Origin: Hazenella coriacea
Lineage (GTDB): Bacteria; Bacillota; Bacilli; Thermoactinomycetales; Thermoactinomycetaceae
DNA length: 64,000 nucleotides
Direction of reading: 5' to 3'
Assembly: GCF_004341825.1 (NCBI RefSeq)
Contig: NZ_SMAG01000001.1
Coordinates: forward strand, 1-64,000
Shown piece after piece: positions 1-10,608 of the stretch (the first letter of the stretch is position 1; the number at the start of each line of letters is the position of its first letter). Position numbers and translations under genes: made by a program. The notes beneath the pieces are model-generated. The model was not told the DNA's origin and did no database searches. It saw only the letters and a program-made list of their open reading frames with translations.

Positions 1-1100
<1,100 letters not shown>

Positions 1101-1152
1101 GGTTGTTTGATTCTATGCTCTCAAAAAATTAACAGGTCATGGTTTCACTCTT

Positions 1153-1168
1153 TAGTTTTCAAGGAACA
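1153..1168 (-). promoter_or_regulatory. boxA-like rRNA leader element
   Basis: On the minus strand the 16S leader contains TGTTCCTTGAAAACTA, close to the Bacillus rRNA leader boxA-type sequence (TGCTCTTTGAAAACT) used by the Nus antitermination complex. It lies between the promoter and the 16S 5' end. Assignment is by similarity only. Confidence 0.5.
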
Positions 1169-1219
1169 CTTTCATGTGAAGCTATTTTCTTTTGTCACCA
1201 TCTTGCGGCGACAAGTAAT

Positions 1220-1248
1220 AATTTATCACGCTATTAAATGAATGTCAA
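1220..1248 (-). promoter_or_regulatory. sigma-A promoter of the rRNA operon
   Basis: Minus strand: -35 TTGACA (1248-1243), exactly 17 nt spacer, -10 TAAATT (1225-1220), about 115 nt ahead of the mature 16S end. The -35 box falls on codons 448-449 of spoIVB, so the promoter starts inside the upstream gene. No terminator is visible between spoIVB and the rRNA gene. Confidence 0.85.
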
Positions 1249-2589
1249 CACTTTTTTATAAAAAACAGCGGACCCTGGTAAGGTATCCGCTGTTGGCTGA
1301 AAAGCACCTGCATCTTGAAGCATCCACTCAATAAATGTTCCATAACCTGAAGTAGGGTCATTAACAAAAACATGTGTGACAGCACCAATCAATTTACCAT
1401 CTTGAATAATAGGACTTCCACTCATCCCTTGGACAATCCCCCCTGTTTTGTCTAAGAGTCGTGGATCAGTCACTTTAATGATTAAACCTTTGGTGGCAGG
1501 GAACTTTTGACGCAAGACATGATTGATTTGTATATCAAAAGCTTCAACCTTTTGTCCTTCAACAACGGTTAAAATCTTCGCTGGACCTTCTTTCACTTGT
1601 TCAGCAAAAGCAATTGGAATCGGTTTTCTTTCAACCCCTTGAGGTACACCTTTCATACTTCCAAAAATACCAAAGGGAGTATTCTTCGTGATATTTCCTA
1701 ATACCTGATCTTCCCGGAAAAAAATTGCTCTTTTTTCCCCAGGTTCTCCAGATTCCCCTTTTTGGATCGATGTTACATTGGATTGAATAATTTTCCCATT
1801 TCCAACCCTAATCGGTTGTCCTGTATCCAGATCAGTGATGACATGGCCTAATGCACCATAGACTTGATGTTTGGGATCAAAAAAAGTAAGAGTGCCTACT
1901 CCTGCAGCTGAATCACGAATATAAAGCCCCAATCGAAATACATTTTCTTTTTTGTCAAGCTCTGGTTGGATCATTACATTTTTCTGTTTTCCATTTCGAA
2001 ACAAAGTAATTTGTAACTGTTTATTTTTACTTCCAGCCAGATGGGTGGCCTGACTCACATCCCCTAATTTCTCAATCTTCTTTCCGTTTAAATGAGTTAA
2101 ATAGTCTCCAACTCGAATATCAGCTCGTTCTCCTGGAGACTGGTTACCCGAAGAACTTTGGACCAAATGATGTCCTACGACTAAAGCTCCAGATGACTTT
2201 AATTTGACTCCAATCGATTGACCACCTGGGATGACTTTTACATCCGGGTAAACACTTACATTCACTTTTTTTATCGGAAAGGTACCAAATAATTTTAAGG
2301 TAAGAAGTGTTTCCCCAGCTTGATGTGACAAAATAGTAAGTGGATGGTGTAAATCTACGGGTACATGTGATTGAGGCGATCCATTCACCTTAACAATATT
2401 CGGATTGGAAATCGTAGCTGTAGCTGATACAGGCATACCTAAGTGAAGCTGTTCCAGTTGCCCCTGAAACAAACGGATCTCAGCAGGGAAATGGGTAAAC
2501 TGACGAAAAGCTGTTGTCGTTGTACCTAAAACCATAAGAAGAACTAAAAGAAAACCTAACCATTTTTTCTTGTTTTGCTTCTGCAACAT
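1234..2589 (-). CDS. spoIVB: SpoIVB sporulation checkpoint serine protease
   Basis: SpoIVB is made in the forespore under sigma-G and secreted into the intermembrane space, where it cleaves SpoIVFA so that pro-sigma-K can be processed in the mother cell. The 451-residue protein has an N-terminal hydrophobic segment (about 10-28), a PDZ domain (about 115-205) and an S55 peptidase domain. The expected triad is visible: His249 in GALGHV, Asp375 in VTDP, and Ser390 in GMSGSP, with the same spacing as B. subtilis H236/D363/S378. It follows recN as in Bacillus, but instead of spo0A the next gene is a 16S rRNA gene, whose promoter overlaps the 3' end. An AGGAGAG Shine-Dalgarno supports the start. 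Confidence 0.95.
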   Translation of the reverse strand: MLQKQNKKKWLGFLLVLLMVLGTTTTAFRQFTHFPAEIRLFQGQLEQLHLGMPVSATATISNPNIVKVNGSPQSHVPVDLHHPLTILSHQAGETLLTLKLFGTFPIKKVNVSVYPDVKVIPGGQSIGVKLKSSGALVVGHHLVQSSSGNQSPGERADIRVGDYLTHLNGKKIEKLGDVSQATHLAGSKNKQLQITLFRNGKQKNVMIQPELDKKENVFRLGLYIRDSAAGVGTLTFFDPKHQVYGALGHVITDLDTGQPIRVGNGKIIQSNVTSIQKGESGEPGEKRAIFFREDQVLGNITKNTPFGIFGSMKGVPQGVERKPIPIAFAEQVKEGPAKILTVVEGQKVEAFDIQINHVLRQKFPATKGLIIKVTDPRLLDKTGGIVQGMSGSPIIQDGKLIGAVTHVFVNDPTSGYGTFIEWMLQDAGAFQPTADTLPGSAVFYKKVLTFI

Positions 2590-2679
2590 CCACCACTCTC
2601 CTGCGCATCCCGCCTTCCCTCCGCCATGAGGTTACCATGTAGTGTTAAGTTAACCGAAACCCCGACATTTTATAAGGTA

Positions 2680-2713
2680 TAAAAAAATAAGCTTTGATCC
2701 TTGGATCAAAGCT
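2680..2713 (-). terminator. Rho-independent terminator of recN
   Basis: The perfect inverted repeat AGCTTTGATCC/GGATCAAAGCT (2690-2713) is followed on the minus strand by TTATTTTTTT. It lies directly after the recN stop, so spoIVB is probably transcribed from its own (forespore) promoter. Confidence 0.8.
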
Positions 2714-2717
2714 GTTA

Positions 2718-4424
2718 TCACGAAAGGATTACCTTTTTTACCTGGTCTGCCAAACGCAACATTTCTTCAGCGTGTTCTCTGGTCTTTTGAGTAACCTCTA
2801 CGCCTCCCAGTAAACGAGCTAGTTCATGGGTTCGTCCTTCATGATCCAAAGGATCTACTTTTGTCTTTGTAGAATATGATGTAGTTTCTTTAAAAATATA
2901 CAGGTGATGATCTGCCATACAAGCAACTTGAGGCAAATGAGTTACGCAGAGAACTTGATGATTCCTAGCTAGCACAGCTATTTTTTCAGCAATTGCTTGT
3001 GCGGCTCGCCCACTGACTCCAGTATCTACTTCATCAAAAATCAACGTATGAATTTCCTGTATATCGGTAAAAATGACTTTTAAAGCCAACATGATTCGAG
3101 ACAATTCTCCACCTGAAGCAATTTTAGCTAGTGGGCGTAATGGTTCACCTGGGTTGGGAGCAATGAGAAATTCAATTTGGTCTATTCCTGTTGCTTGTAA
3201 CTGCGGAGAGCGAAGGTCATCTTGACGAAAAGCCACATGAAAAATGGTAGACCCCATATTTAAGTCAGCAAGTTCTTGTTCCACTTTCGCCTGTAATTGA
3301 GTGGCTATTTTTTTGCGACGTATAGTAAGTTCCTGAGCAAGCTCAGTGAGTTGAGGGCGAAGCAACTCCAACTGATCAAGTAACTCTGTTTCCTGCTCAT
3401 CTCGATGGGTGAGTCGTTCTAGCTCATCTTCAATCTTTCCGCCATATTCCAGAATCTCCTCGATCGTGTCTCCATATTTACGCTTACACTGTTTAATCAG
3501 ATGAAGTCGCTCTTCTACTTGGTTTAAACGCACTGGATCAAATTCAATCTCATCTCGATATCTTCCCAAATGACGGGCTACGTCATCCAATTGGTAATAG
3601 GCTGATTGAACTATATCATTTAAATAGTTTAAAGAAGAATCAATCTCTGCAATCTCTTCCATATGAGTCAACGCTTTTTGTAAATGATCTAAGCCTCCTT
3701 GTTCAGCATACAAATGTTCGTATGCACGAACTGTATGGCTCATCAACTTTTCGGCATGAGCTAAACGATTCTGTTCTCTTTCTAACTCCTCATCTTCACC
3801 TGCAACTAACTGTGCTGATTGGATCTCTTCTAACTGGAATTGATATAGATCCATTCGTTGTGCGATTTCTTTTTGATCAATACTTAATCGCTTTATTTCT
3901 TTTTCTATTTTTTGAAATTGTTGATATTTTTCTTCGTATTGGCGTCGCAGTGGAAGAATCCACTCACCACCAAATTGGTCTAGCCATTCCAAATGTTCAT
4001 CAATATGAAGTAATGACTGATGCTCATGTTGACCCGAAATATCGATTAATTTTCTTCCAATCTGCTTCAACATGGCTAAAGTGACCATTCGTCCATTGAT
4101 TCGACATGTGCTTTTCCCATTCGCTGTGATCTCCCTACGAATCAAAAGAATATCCACATCTTCATCTAACCCCCACTCCACTAATAGGGGACGAACTGGA
4201 TGAGTGGGAGCGAGCTCAAATAAAGCCTCAATTTCAGCTTTTTGGGAACCATGACGAACAAATTCTGAAGAAGCCCGTCCACCTGCAACTAACCCCAAAG
4301 CATCGATTAATATTGACTTTCCTGCACCTGTTTCACCAGTCAAAACATGAAAACCTTCTTGTGCAAAAGAGAGTTCTAACTCTTCAATGATCGCAAATTG
4401 GCGAATGGATAATTCCCGCAACAT
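2718..4424 (-). CDS. recN: DNA repair protein RecN
   Basis: RecN is an SMC-like ATPase that gathers at double-strand breaks and assists RecA-dependent repair. Walker A GETGAGKS is at about 30-37, a long coiled coil fills the middle, and the C-terminal half carries the ABC signature (SGGELSR) and the Walker B region LIFDEVDTG. Length (568 aa) is normal. An in-frame ATG lies 6 nt upstream at 4430, but the AGGAG at 4438-4434 is only 3 nt from that one and 9 nt from the ATG at 4424. The protein then begins MLRELSIRQ, matching the family. The Shine-Dalgarno sits in the end of argR, so the two are translationally close and cotranscribed. Confidence 0.96.
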   Translation of the reverse strand: MLRELSIRQFAIIEELELSFAQEGFHVLTGETGAGKSILIDALGLVAGGRASSEFVRHGSQKAEIEALFELAPTHPVRPLLVEWGLDEDVDILLIRREITANGKSTCRINGRMVTLAMLKQIGRKLIDISGQHEHQSLLHIDEHLEWLDQFGGEWILPLRRQYEEKYQQFQKIEKEIKRLSIDQKEIAQRMDLYQFQLEEIQSAQLVAGEDEELEREQNRLAHAEKLMSHTVRAYEHLYAEQGGLDHLQKALTHMEEIAEIDSSLNYLNDIVQSAYYQLDDVARHLGRYRDEIEFDPVRLNQVEERLHLIKQCKRKYGDTIEEILEYGGKIEDELERLTHRDEQETELLDQLELLRPQLTELAQELTIRRKKIATQLQAKVEQELADLNMGSTIFHVAFRQDDLRSPQLQATGIDQIEFLIAPNPGEPLRPLAKIASGGELSRIMLALKVIFTDIQEIHTLIFDEVDTGVSGRAAQAIAEKIAVLARNHQVLCVTHLPQVACMADHHLYIFKETTSYSTKTKVDPLDHEGRTHELARLLGGVEVTQKTREHAEEMLRLADQVKKVILS

Positions 4425-4436
4425 CAGCATCTACTC

Positions 4437-4883
4437 CTAAAGCATTTCGATAAATCGCTCTACAATTTCCGGTGCTATCTCTTTGTTTCGACAAATCACC
4501 AAAATGGTGTCATCTCCAGCCAAGGTACCGATCACTTCATTCCAATCCAAGTTATCTAATAAAGCCCCTACTGCATGTGCATTACCTGGAAGAGTCTTTA
4601 AAACGATCAGATTTTCACTATAATCAATACTGATAAATGATTCCTGCAAAATTCTTTTTAACTTTTGAGCTGGATTAAACCGTCGATCCGCTGGTAGTGA
4701 ATATTTATATAGCCCATTGTTAGTAGGAACCTTTACCAAATGTAGTTCTTTGATATCCCTTGAAACAGTCGCTTGAGTCACATTATAACCTGCTTTTTTT
4801 AATTCCTCTACTAATTCATCTTGTGTTTCAATATCTTGATTGGCTATAATTTCACGTATTTTTATATGTCTTTGCGGTTTCAT
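4437..4883 (-). CDS. argR: Arginine repressor ArgR/AhrC
   Basis: Hexameric arginine-dependent regulator that represses arginine synthesis and activates catabolism in Bacilli. The 148-residue protein has the N-terminal winged helix with the [13 protein letters not shown] block and the C-terminal arginine-binding/oligomerisation domain with GDDTILVI. I place the start at the ATG at 4883 ([11 protein letters not shown]), because GGAGG lies 5 nt ahead of it; an in-frame ATG at 4895 overlaps that Shine-Dalgarno. Its position between nadK and recN is the classic one. Confidence 0.96.
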   Translation of the reverse strand: MKPQRHIKIREIIANQDIETQDELVEELKKAGYNVTQATVSRDIKELHLVKVPTNNGLYKYSLPADRRFNPAQKLKRILQESFISIDYSENLIVLKTLPGNAHAVGALLDNLDWNEVIGTLAGDDTILVICRNKEIAPEIVERFIEML

Positions 4884-4905
4884 AGTTGCCTCCATCCCTT
4901 TATTA

Positions 4906-5763
4906 TCAGTTACTTTCCCCCTGAAGCTTTTTTCTTAGCACTTCAAAAAAAGTGCGTTCTTTCCATTTAATCAGAAGTGTATGATAAGGAGAACGTTTTA
5001 CTCGAACCACATCCCCAGCTTGCAAACTGTATCCAAGTTGTCCATCAATCGTCAAACCCATATCTTGGTGTAAAGCCGAAACTTGCACTTCCAATACAGA
5101 ATCAGCAGGTAAAACCATTGGGCGTGAGGTTAGCGTATGAGGGCAGATCGGAGTCAACAAGAGAGTTTGTACGCCGGGATAAACAATGGGACCTCCACAT
5201 GATAAAGAATAGGCAGTAGAGCCTGTAGGTGTGGAAACGATTACACCATCTCCAGAAAATGTCCCTAGTCGCATTCCATTCATTCTCACCTCGCAGGTGA
5301 TCATACGTCGAAATGAACCTTTCGCTACACCAACATCATTAAGAGCTGTATCTTGCTCAATTACTTTTCCATCACGAACGAGTTCAGCTGTAATCATTAC
5401 GCGTTCTTCTATGTAAAAATCTCCTGTTAAAATCCGATCCACGGCATAAGACAAATTGGAAGGTTCTGCTTCTGAGAGAAAGCCCAAATGACCGACATTA
5501 ATCCCTAAAATAGGAAGGTGATAAGCTGCAAACTTCCGCGCGATTCCTAATAGTGTTCCATCACCACCCAATACAAAAACCAAATCGACCTTATGGGGAA
5601 ATTGCTCCAATTGAACTCCTAGCTCGGAGCGTCCCAATTCTTGAGCTACTTCTGGTTCAACAATCACTTCACATTGTCTCGACTCAAGAAGTTGTACCAA
5701 TTGACCTGCTAGCTCACGAGCTTTGGGTTTACTCTGATTAACAGTAATACCAACCTTTTTCAT
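4906..5763 (-). CDS. nadK: NAD kinase
   Basis: Phosphorylates NAD to NADP with ATP or polyphosphate. The 285-residue protein has the nucleotide-binding GGDGT motif at 66-70, the NDVGV segment in the middle, and the glycine-rich [11 protein letters not shown] loop. The gene lies between a membrane protein/tlyA and argR, an order common in Firmicutes, and only 10 bp separate it from the first in-frame ATG of argR. ATG with GGAG upstream. Confidence 0.95.
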   Translation of the reverse strand: MKKVGITVNQSKPKARELAGQLVQLLESRQCEVIVEPEVAQELGRSELGVQLEQFPHKVDLVFVLGGDGTLLGIARKFAAYHLPILGINVGHLGFLSEAEPSNLSYAVDRILTGDFYIEERVMITAELVRDGKVIEQDTALNDVGVAKGSFRRMITCEVRMNGMRLGTFSGDGVIVSTPTGSTAYSLSCGGPIVYPGVQTLLLTPICPHTLTSRPMVLPADSVLEVQVSALHQDMGLTIDGQLGYSLQAGDVVRVKRSPYHTLLIKWKERTFFEVLRKKLQGESN

Positions 5764-5873
5764 CTATCTCCACTCCAGTTTGTCATAGACTTAAGATGCG
5801 TGATTTTTTTAAGAAGATCTACTCCAACCATAAAACATAATTCTGAATAACCATATCTGGTGTACTCTGGAAT

Positions 5874-6410
5874 CTATAAAAAAATAAACAGAGCGAGTCC
5901 AAATCCCAGAACAAAAGTTATCAGATACAACCAATTGAATCCTTTTTTTTCTTGAAAAGTTAGATCTGGCACATCGATCCGAATCACTTTGAACTTTTCT
6001 TTTTCAAGGTCAACATATAATATACCCTTAGGTTGGTAAAGAAGAAAGTAGGAGAGAAAAAAGTCACGTAGAGCAGGTCCTGAAATGCGAAGTGGTTTTC
6101 GTTCTTTTGCCAAGATGACCAGATACCATTCATCACCCAATTTAGCAATATAGTCGACAAATAGTCGACTTTCATAAACTTGTTCATCAACTTGAATCGA
6201 AATAGGTACTTTTTCTTTACGGCGAACAACTTCATAACCGTAATTACTAAGAAACCGAGGAACTTCTCCTTGAATTTGATCCTCTTCATCTTGGGGAGGC
6301 TCTTGGAGTAATGATTGGGAAAAACGAACAGGTAACCATTTTCTTAATAAAAAGTAGAAGATGACTCCGACTAGCAAGATAAGTACTAAGGTATCGCCTG
6401 GTTTAGACAA
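5874..6410 (-). CDS. Unknown two-TM membrane protein with a possible degenerate nuclease-like core
   Basis: I do not recognise a named family. The 178-residue protein has a hydrophobic segment at each end (about 7-23 and 159-177) enclosing a soluble domain of some 130 residues. Within it, a helix, then FVDYIAKLG, then YLVILAKER, then another helix and a strand recall the alpha-beta-beta-beta-alpha-beta order of the PD-(D/E)XK fold, but the acidic residue of the ExK motif is replaced by a hydrophobic one. This fold comparison is inference. The start is TTG at 6410, supported by AAAGGAGG 8 nt upstream. It sits in the tlyA-nadK interval and is probably part of that operon. Confidence 0.7.
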   Translation of the reverse strand: MSKPGDTLVLILLVGVIFYFLLRKWLPVRFSQSLLQEPPQDEEDQIQGEVPRFLSNYGYEVVRRKEKVPISIQVDEQVYESRLFVDYIAKLGDEWYLVILAKERKPLRISGPALRDFFLSYFLLYQPKGILYVDLEKEKFKVIRIDVPDLTFQEKKGFNWLYLITFVLGFGLALFIFL

Positions 6411-6506
6411 CCGACTTCCCTCCTTTACCTATCCTACTAATTCGCAGCCATAATAAAGAAACCTTCTTCCACCATTATTTTTATTAAAAAGAATAAAGAA
6501 CACCTT

Positions 6507-7313
6507 TTAATCAAAACGATGATGGGCTTGTTTGACAATCTCGGCGACATCAATGCGACTTGCCATTTTCTGTGAAGGATGAAGGACCAGATAAGCAAGA
6601 AACTCTATATTCCCTTCTCCACCTTGAATCGGTGATGGTACCAATCCTCTGACTTCATATCCTTCTTCTTGTGCAAATTGAACAAATGATTCTAATACAC
6701 GTTGATGAATAGATGGGTCTCTGATGATTCCTTTTTTACCTACTTGATCACGTCCCGCTTCGAATTGCGGCTTAACAAGGGCCACCACTTCTCCCTCAGG
6801 CAGCAAAAGCCGCTTCAAATTAGGAAGAATATGAGAGAGTGAAATAAAAGAAACATCAATGGTTGCCAGATTGGGAGAATCACCCGTTAACTGTTCTGTA
6901 GATACATAACGAAAATTGGTTCGTTCCATAACAATCACGCGAGGATCTTGTCTTAGTTTCCAAGCCAGTTGACCATATCCTACATCAATCGCATACACTT
7001 GTTTTACACCTTGTTGTAAAGCACAATCCGTAAATCCACCTGTCGATGATCCTATATCTAACATCACGCGTCCCTCCACTCGGATGGGAAAGACGCGCAG
7101 TGCTTCTTCTAATTTTAATCCGCCTCTACTTACATAGGGATGTAATTGTCCCTTTAGAGTAATTTTGGCATCTACAGATACTTTAGTTCCTGGTTTATCA
7201 ATTCGTTCTTGATTCACAAGAACCAGTCCAGCCATGATGGATCGTTGGGCTTGTTGTCGACTTGAAAAAAATCCCTTACTCACTAATAAGTTATCGATCC
7301 GCTCTTTTTCCAC
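6507..7313 (-). CDS. tlyA: TlyA-family rRNA methyltransferase (YqxC)
   Basis: Putative 2'-O-ribose methyltransferase of ribosomal RNA, named after mycobacterial TlyA (hemolysin A). The 268-residue protein has an N-terminal S4 RNA-binding domain (about 1-60) and an FtsJ-type SAM-binding domain beginning DIGSSTGGFTD. The start is GTG at 7313, with GAGGG upstream. It follows dxs by 15 bp, as in Bacillus (dxs-yqxC-ahrC-recN). Confidence 0.93.
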   Translation of the reverse strand: MEKERIDNLLVSKGFFSSRQQAQRSIMAGLVLVNQERIDKPGTKVSVDAKITLKGQLHPYVSRGGLKLEEALRVFPIRVEGRVMLDIGSSTGGFTDCALQQGVKQVYAIDVGYGQLAWKLRQDPRVIVMERTNFRYVSTEQLTGDSPNLATIDVSFISLSHILPNLKRLLLPEGEVVALVKPQFEAGRDQVGKKGIIRDPSIHQRVLESFVQFAQEEGYEVRGLVPSPIQGGEGNIEFLAYLVLHPSQKMASRIDVAEIVKQAHHRFD

Positions 7314-7328
7314 AATAAACCCTCATGC

Positions 7329-9212
7329 TCATTGTTTTTTTAATGGTAGCATCTTATGAACAGTATCCGCAACATTCTCAGGAGTTAATCCAACTTCTTC
7401 TCTCTGTTGTTGAACACTTCCATGCTCCACATAATAATCGGGAATCCCCAAAGTTCGAATATTCATACCCAACTGGTGATGTTGAGCATAGTACTCCAAT
7501 ACTGCACTACCAAATCCACCTACTAATGTTCCTTCTTCAATCGTGATGATTGGGATTTTTTCTTCAGCAAGTTGATTTAGCATTTCTTCGTCCAATGGCT
7601 TTACAAAACGTGCATTAATGACTCGCGCTTGAATCCCTTGGCATTCTAACAAGTCGGCTGCTTTTGCGGCCACTTCCACCATCGTTCCAAAAGCTAATAA
7701 TGCGATATCATTTCCGGGACGAATCACTTCCGACTTTCCAATTGGAATGAGCTTAAATTCATCATCCAACGAGACACCTAAGCCAGCGTTTTTGGAGTAG
7801 CGAACAGCAATAGGTCCATCATTATATTGAGTAGCTGTATACAACATATGTTGAAATTCATTCTCATCTTTAGGCATCATGATGACCATATTCGGTTGGT
7901 TTCGCATAAAGCTGATATCATACACTCCATGATGCGTTTCACCATCTTCACCAACAAATCCAGCTCGGTCTACGGCAAACACTACATTTAGATTTTGTCG
8001 TGCCACATCATGGACTAATTGATCATAGCCCCGTTGCAAGAATGTTGAATAAATCGCCAGTACAGGCTTCATACCCTGAGTAGCTAATCCAGCGGCATAC
8101 GTTACAGCGTGTTGTTCAGCAATTCCCACATCCACACAACGCTCGGGAAACTTTTCTTGGAATTGATCCAACTTGGAGCCTGTTATCATAGCAGGTGTAA
8201 CTGCAACGATTTTAGGGTCTTTTTCTGCTAAGCGTATAAGTGTTTTACCAAACATCGCAGGATACGCAGGAGCTCCTCCAGTCCCCTTTTTAAAAGCACC
8301 AGATTCAATCTTATAGGTACCTACGCCATGGTATACGGTGGAATCTTCTTCTGCTGGTTTATACCCCTGACCTTTTTTAGTCACCACATGAACCAGAACA
8401 GGTCCTTTCGTGTGTGAAGCTTGGCGTAGGCTTTCCATTAACTCATCCAATTGATGCCCATTAACAGGACCCAAATAGGTAAACCCAAGTGTTTCAAAAA
8501 AGACACCCGAAACGACTAAATATTTGAGACTATCTTTAATTCGTTCTAATGTTTTGGCAAAAGGTTGTCCGACAGTCGGGATCTTTTTAAGGAGATATTC
8601 AACCTCTTCCTTCACTTTGTTATAACCTTTATGGGTACGAAGGCGTCCTAAATGATTATGCAAAGCACCTACGTTCGGGCTAATCGACATCTCATTATCA
8701 TTTAAGATCACAATCATATCTTTTTTCTCTTCACCAATATGGTTTAATGCTTCTAAAGCCATTCCGCCTGTTAAAGCACCATCACCAATGATGGGGATCA
8801 CTTTATAGTTTTCTCCCAAAAGATCTCTTGCAGCAGCCATTCCCATAGCTCCAGACAGAGATGTACTACTATGTCCTGTTTCCCAAACGTCATGCTCACT
8901 TTCTCTCATCTTTGGAAAACCGCATAGCCCTTTATATTGACGTAATGTAGGGAATTGCTCCCTTCTACCTGTTAGAATCTTATGCACATAGGCTTGATGC
9001 CCTACATCCCACAAAAACTTATCTTTGGGGCTATCAAACAAGTAGTGAAGAGCAATGGTTAATTCAACAACACCCAGGTTAGAGGACAAATGACCCCCTG
9101 TAACCGAAAGACTCTCTATCAAAAATTTTCTAATTTCATTCGCCAACATAGGAAGTTCCTCTACAGACAACTGCTTTAACTTGTCTGGCGAATTAATCTG
9201 TTCGAGGAGCAC
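7329..9212 (-). CDS. dxs: 1-deoxy-D-xylulose-5-phosphate synthase
   Basis: Condenses pyruvate and glyceraldehyde-3-phosphate, the thiamine-diphosphate-dependent first step of the MEP isoprenoid pathway. The family blocks are intact: [12 protein letters not shown] near the N-terminus, the ThDP-binding GDGALTGG, the transketolase-like middle domain with GIAEQHAV, and a C-terminal domain. The open frame extends to a TTG at 9248, but the GTG at 9212 is preceded by GCGAGGCG and gives [15 protein letters not shown], which lines up with the B. subtilis N-terminus. It works with ispA just upstream; between them is a structured non-coding interval. Confidence 0.95.
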   Translation of the reverse strand: MLLEQINSPDKLKQLSVEELPMLANEIRKFLIESLSVTGGHLSSNLGVVELTIALHYLFDSPKDKFLWDVGHQAYVHKILTGRREQFPTLRQYKGLCGFPKMRESEHDVWETGHSSTSLSGAMGMAAARDLLGENYKVIPIIGDGALTGGMALEALNHIGEEKKDMIVILNDNEMSISPNVGALHNHLGRLRTHKGYNKVKEEVEYLLKKIPTVGQPFAKTLERIKDSLKYLVVSGVFFETLGFTYLGPVNGHQLDELMESLRQASHTKGPVLVHVVTKKGQGYKPAEEDSTVYHGVGTYKIESGAFKKGTGGAPAYPAMFGKTLIRLAEKDPKIVAVTPAMITGSKLDQFQEKFPERCVDVGIAEQHAVTYAAGLATQGMKPVLAIYSTFLQRGYDQLVHDVARQNLNVVFAVDRAGFVGEDGETHHGVYDISFMRNQPNMVIMMPKDENEFQHMLYTATQYNDGPIAVRYSKNAGLGVSLDDEFKLIPIGKSEVIRPGNDIALLAFGTMVEVAAKAADLLECQGIQARVINARFVKPLDEEMLNQLAEEKIPIITIEEGTLVGGFGSAVLEYYAQHHQLGMNIRTLGIPDYYVEHGSVQQQREEVGLTPENVADTVHKMLPLKKQ

Positions 9213-9269
9213 GAAGAACGCCTCGCTTTCGCTTTCTTTTCTTCTCAAAATTTAGGATAAATAAATGTA

Positions 9270-9666
9270 ATCAAGGATTTTCTTGATGCAATCCAAATAT
9301 GACATGGAATAGATCCTTTACTACAAAGTATTCCAGAAAAATGCCGGTCTCAAGGTCGGACCGGTTCATCACTGAAAGACGGAATCCCCGTCCTTATATA
9401 ATTTTTCTGGACGAACCCTACAATAATTACGATCAAGTAAACGATTTGTTTTAGGTGTTACGTAAATCTCCCAAGGTGGCATTCTTATGGTTGCCAAGCA
9501 AAAGTTTATTTACGTTGCACCCATCACTCGATTAACAACTACTTCGTTTATACTTGAATATCCATGGATCAATATGTCATCAAAGACAACAGTCTAGAAG
9601 TTTTCCTCAACAGCACCGCTTTCACAATGCGGGACTTACTAGAATACTGCATCACTCTATTTTAGC
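9270..9666 (-). ncRNA. Structured non-coding RNA in the ispA-dxs interval (OLE-like position)
   Basis: No credible protein-coding frame lies between ispA and dxs (about 460-500 bp), but the minus-strand transcript can fold strongly. Stem 9402-9411/9332-9341 has 10 perfect pairs and encloses two hairpins, 9378-9392 (GACGG/CCGTC) and 9344-9364 (CCGGTC/GACCGG), so it forms a three-way junction. A second hairpin pairs ACGTAAAT at 9460-9467 with ATTTACGT at 9508-9515 and encloses GGCA/TGCC. Further pairings occur near the 5' end (CCGC/GCGG, CTAG/CTAG). An extended -10 promoter lies at its 5' edge. OLE RNA of extremophilic Firmicutes lies in this gene cluster, but it is longer (about 600 nt) and next to oapA, which is not seen here. 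End points are approximate. Confidence 0.6.
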
Positions 9667-9672
9667 ATATTT

Positions 9673-9681
9673 ATTATAGCA
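9673..9681 (-). promoter_or_regulatory. Extended -10 promoter upstream of the ispA-dxs RNA
   Basis: The minus strand reads TGCTATAAT (9681-9673), a perfect -10 hexamer with the TGn extension. At 17 nt upstream there is only a weak -35 (GTGCTA). Transcription would start at about 9666, within 50 nt after the ispA stop codon, and would produce the structured leader and then dxs. Confidence 0.55.
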
Positions 9682-9711
9682 CAAGGTTTACTCTTTAGCA
9701 CTTCACACAAA

Positions 9712-10608
9712 TTAACGATCTCTGGATAATAAGTAATCAGCAATCCCAAGTAAATATTCAGGATTCACCACATCAGAATCGAGTAATTCAGCTTTTGCCT
9801 GCTCAGTAATTTCAGCTAATTTTTTTCTTGATTCATCCAGTCCAAGTAAGGAAGGATAAGTGGCTTTATGTTTTTCTTCATCGCTTCCCACTGGCTTTCC
9901 GATTAATTCTTGATCACCAATCACATCAAGAATATCATCTTGGATCTGGAATGCGAGTCCCAAGCCATAAGCAAACCGAGTGAGTGCTTGTAACGTTTCT
10001 CTTGAAACTCCTGATAGAAGAGCTCCTGTACGTACGGAAAATGCAATTAAGTCACTTGTCTTATGTTGATGAATCTTTTCCAACTCCACCAAAGAAATAG
10101 GACGATTTTCACTAAGAAGATCAATCACTTGACCTCCAACCATCCCCCTTGCTCCTGAAGATCGAACGCCTTCCTCGATAATGGTGAGAGCTGTTTCCGC
10201 TGATAACTTTGCTTGTTTAGCTCCAGAGGCCATCAGTCCAAAAGCTTCCGTCAACAAGGCATCTCCTGCCAAAATAGCTTGAGCTTCACCAAAAACCTTA
10301 TGATTTGTTAGCTTACCCCGTCGATAATCATCATTATCCATCGAAGGTAGATCATCATGGATTAAGGAGTAAGTATGAATCATTTCAATTGCACATGCGA
10401 ATGGAAGAGCTTTTTCTTTTTCTTCTCCACATGCTTCTGTCGTAGCTAGAGCCAAGACGGGACGAAGCCGTTTTCCTCCAGCTAACAAAGAATAACGCAT
10501 TGACTCTAATAAGGTTTCAGGAACCCCATCCAAGTTTAGGGTATATTGATCCAAAGTCTCATGGACCCATTTAGCATTTTCTTTTATATAGCTTTGAATC
10601 CTCTCCAC
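9712..10608 (-). CDS. ispA: Farnesyl diphosphate synthase (polyprenyl synthetase)
   Basis: Chain-elongating prenyltransferase making geranyl/farnesyl diphosphate from IPP and DMAPP. The 298-residue protein has GGKRLRP near 44-50, the first aspartate-rich motif DDLPSMDND at about 85-93, and the second, QDDILD, downstream. The start is GTG at 10608, directly abutting the xseB stop (TAAGTG), so the two are translationally coupled. It lies in the xseA-xseB-ispA-dxs order of Bacillus. Confidence 0.95.
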   Translation of the reverse strand: MERIQSYIKENAKWVHETLDQYTLNLDGVPETLLESMRYSLLAGGKRLRPVLALATTEACGEEKEKALPFACAIEMIHTYSLIHDDLPSMDNDDYRRGKLTNHKVFGEAQAILAGDALLTEAFGLMASGAKQAKLSAETALTIIEEGVRSSGARGMVGGQVIDLLSENRPISLVELEKIHQHKTSDLIAFSVRTGALLSGVSRETLQALTRFAYGLGLAFQIQDDILDVIGDQELIGKPVGSDEEKHKATYPSLLGLDESRKKLAEITEQAKAELLDSDVVNPEYLLGIADYLLSRDR

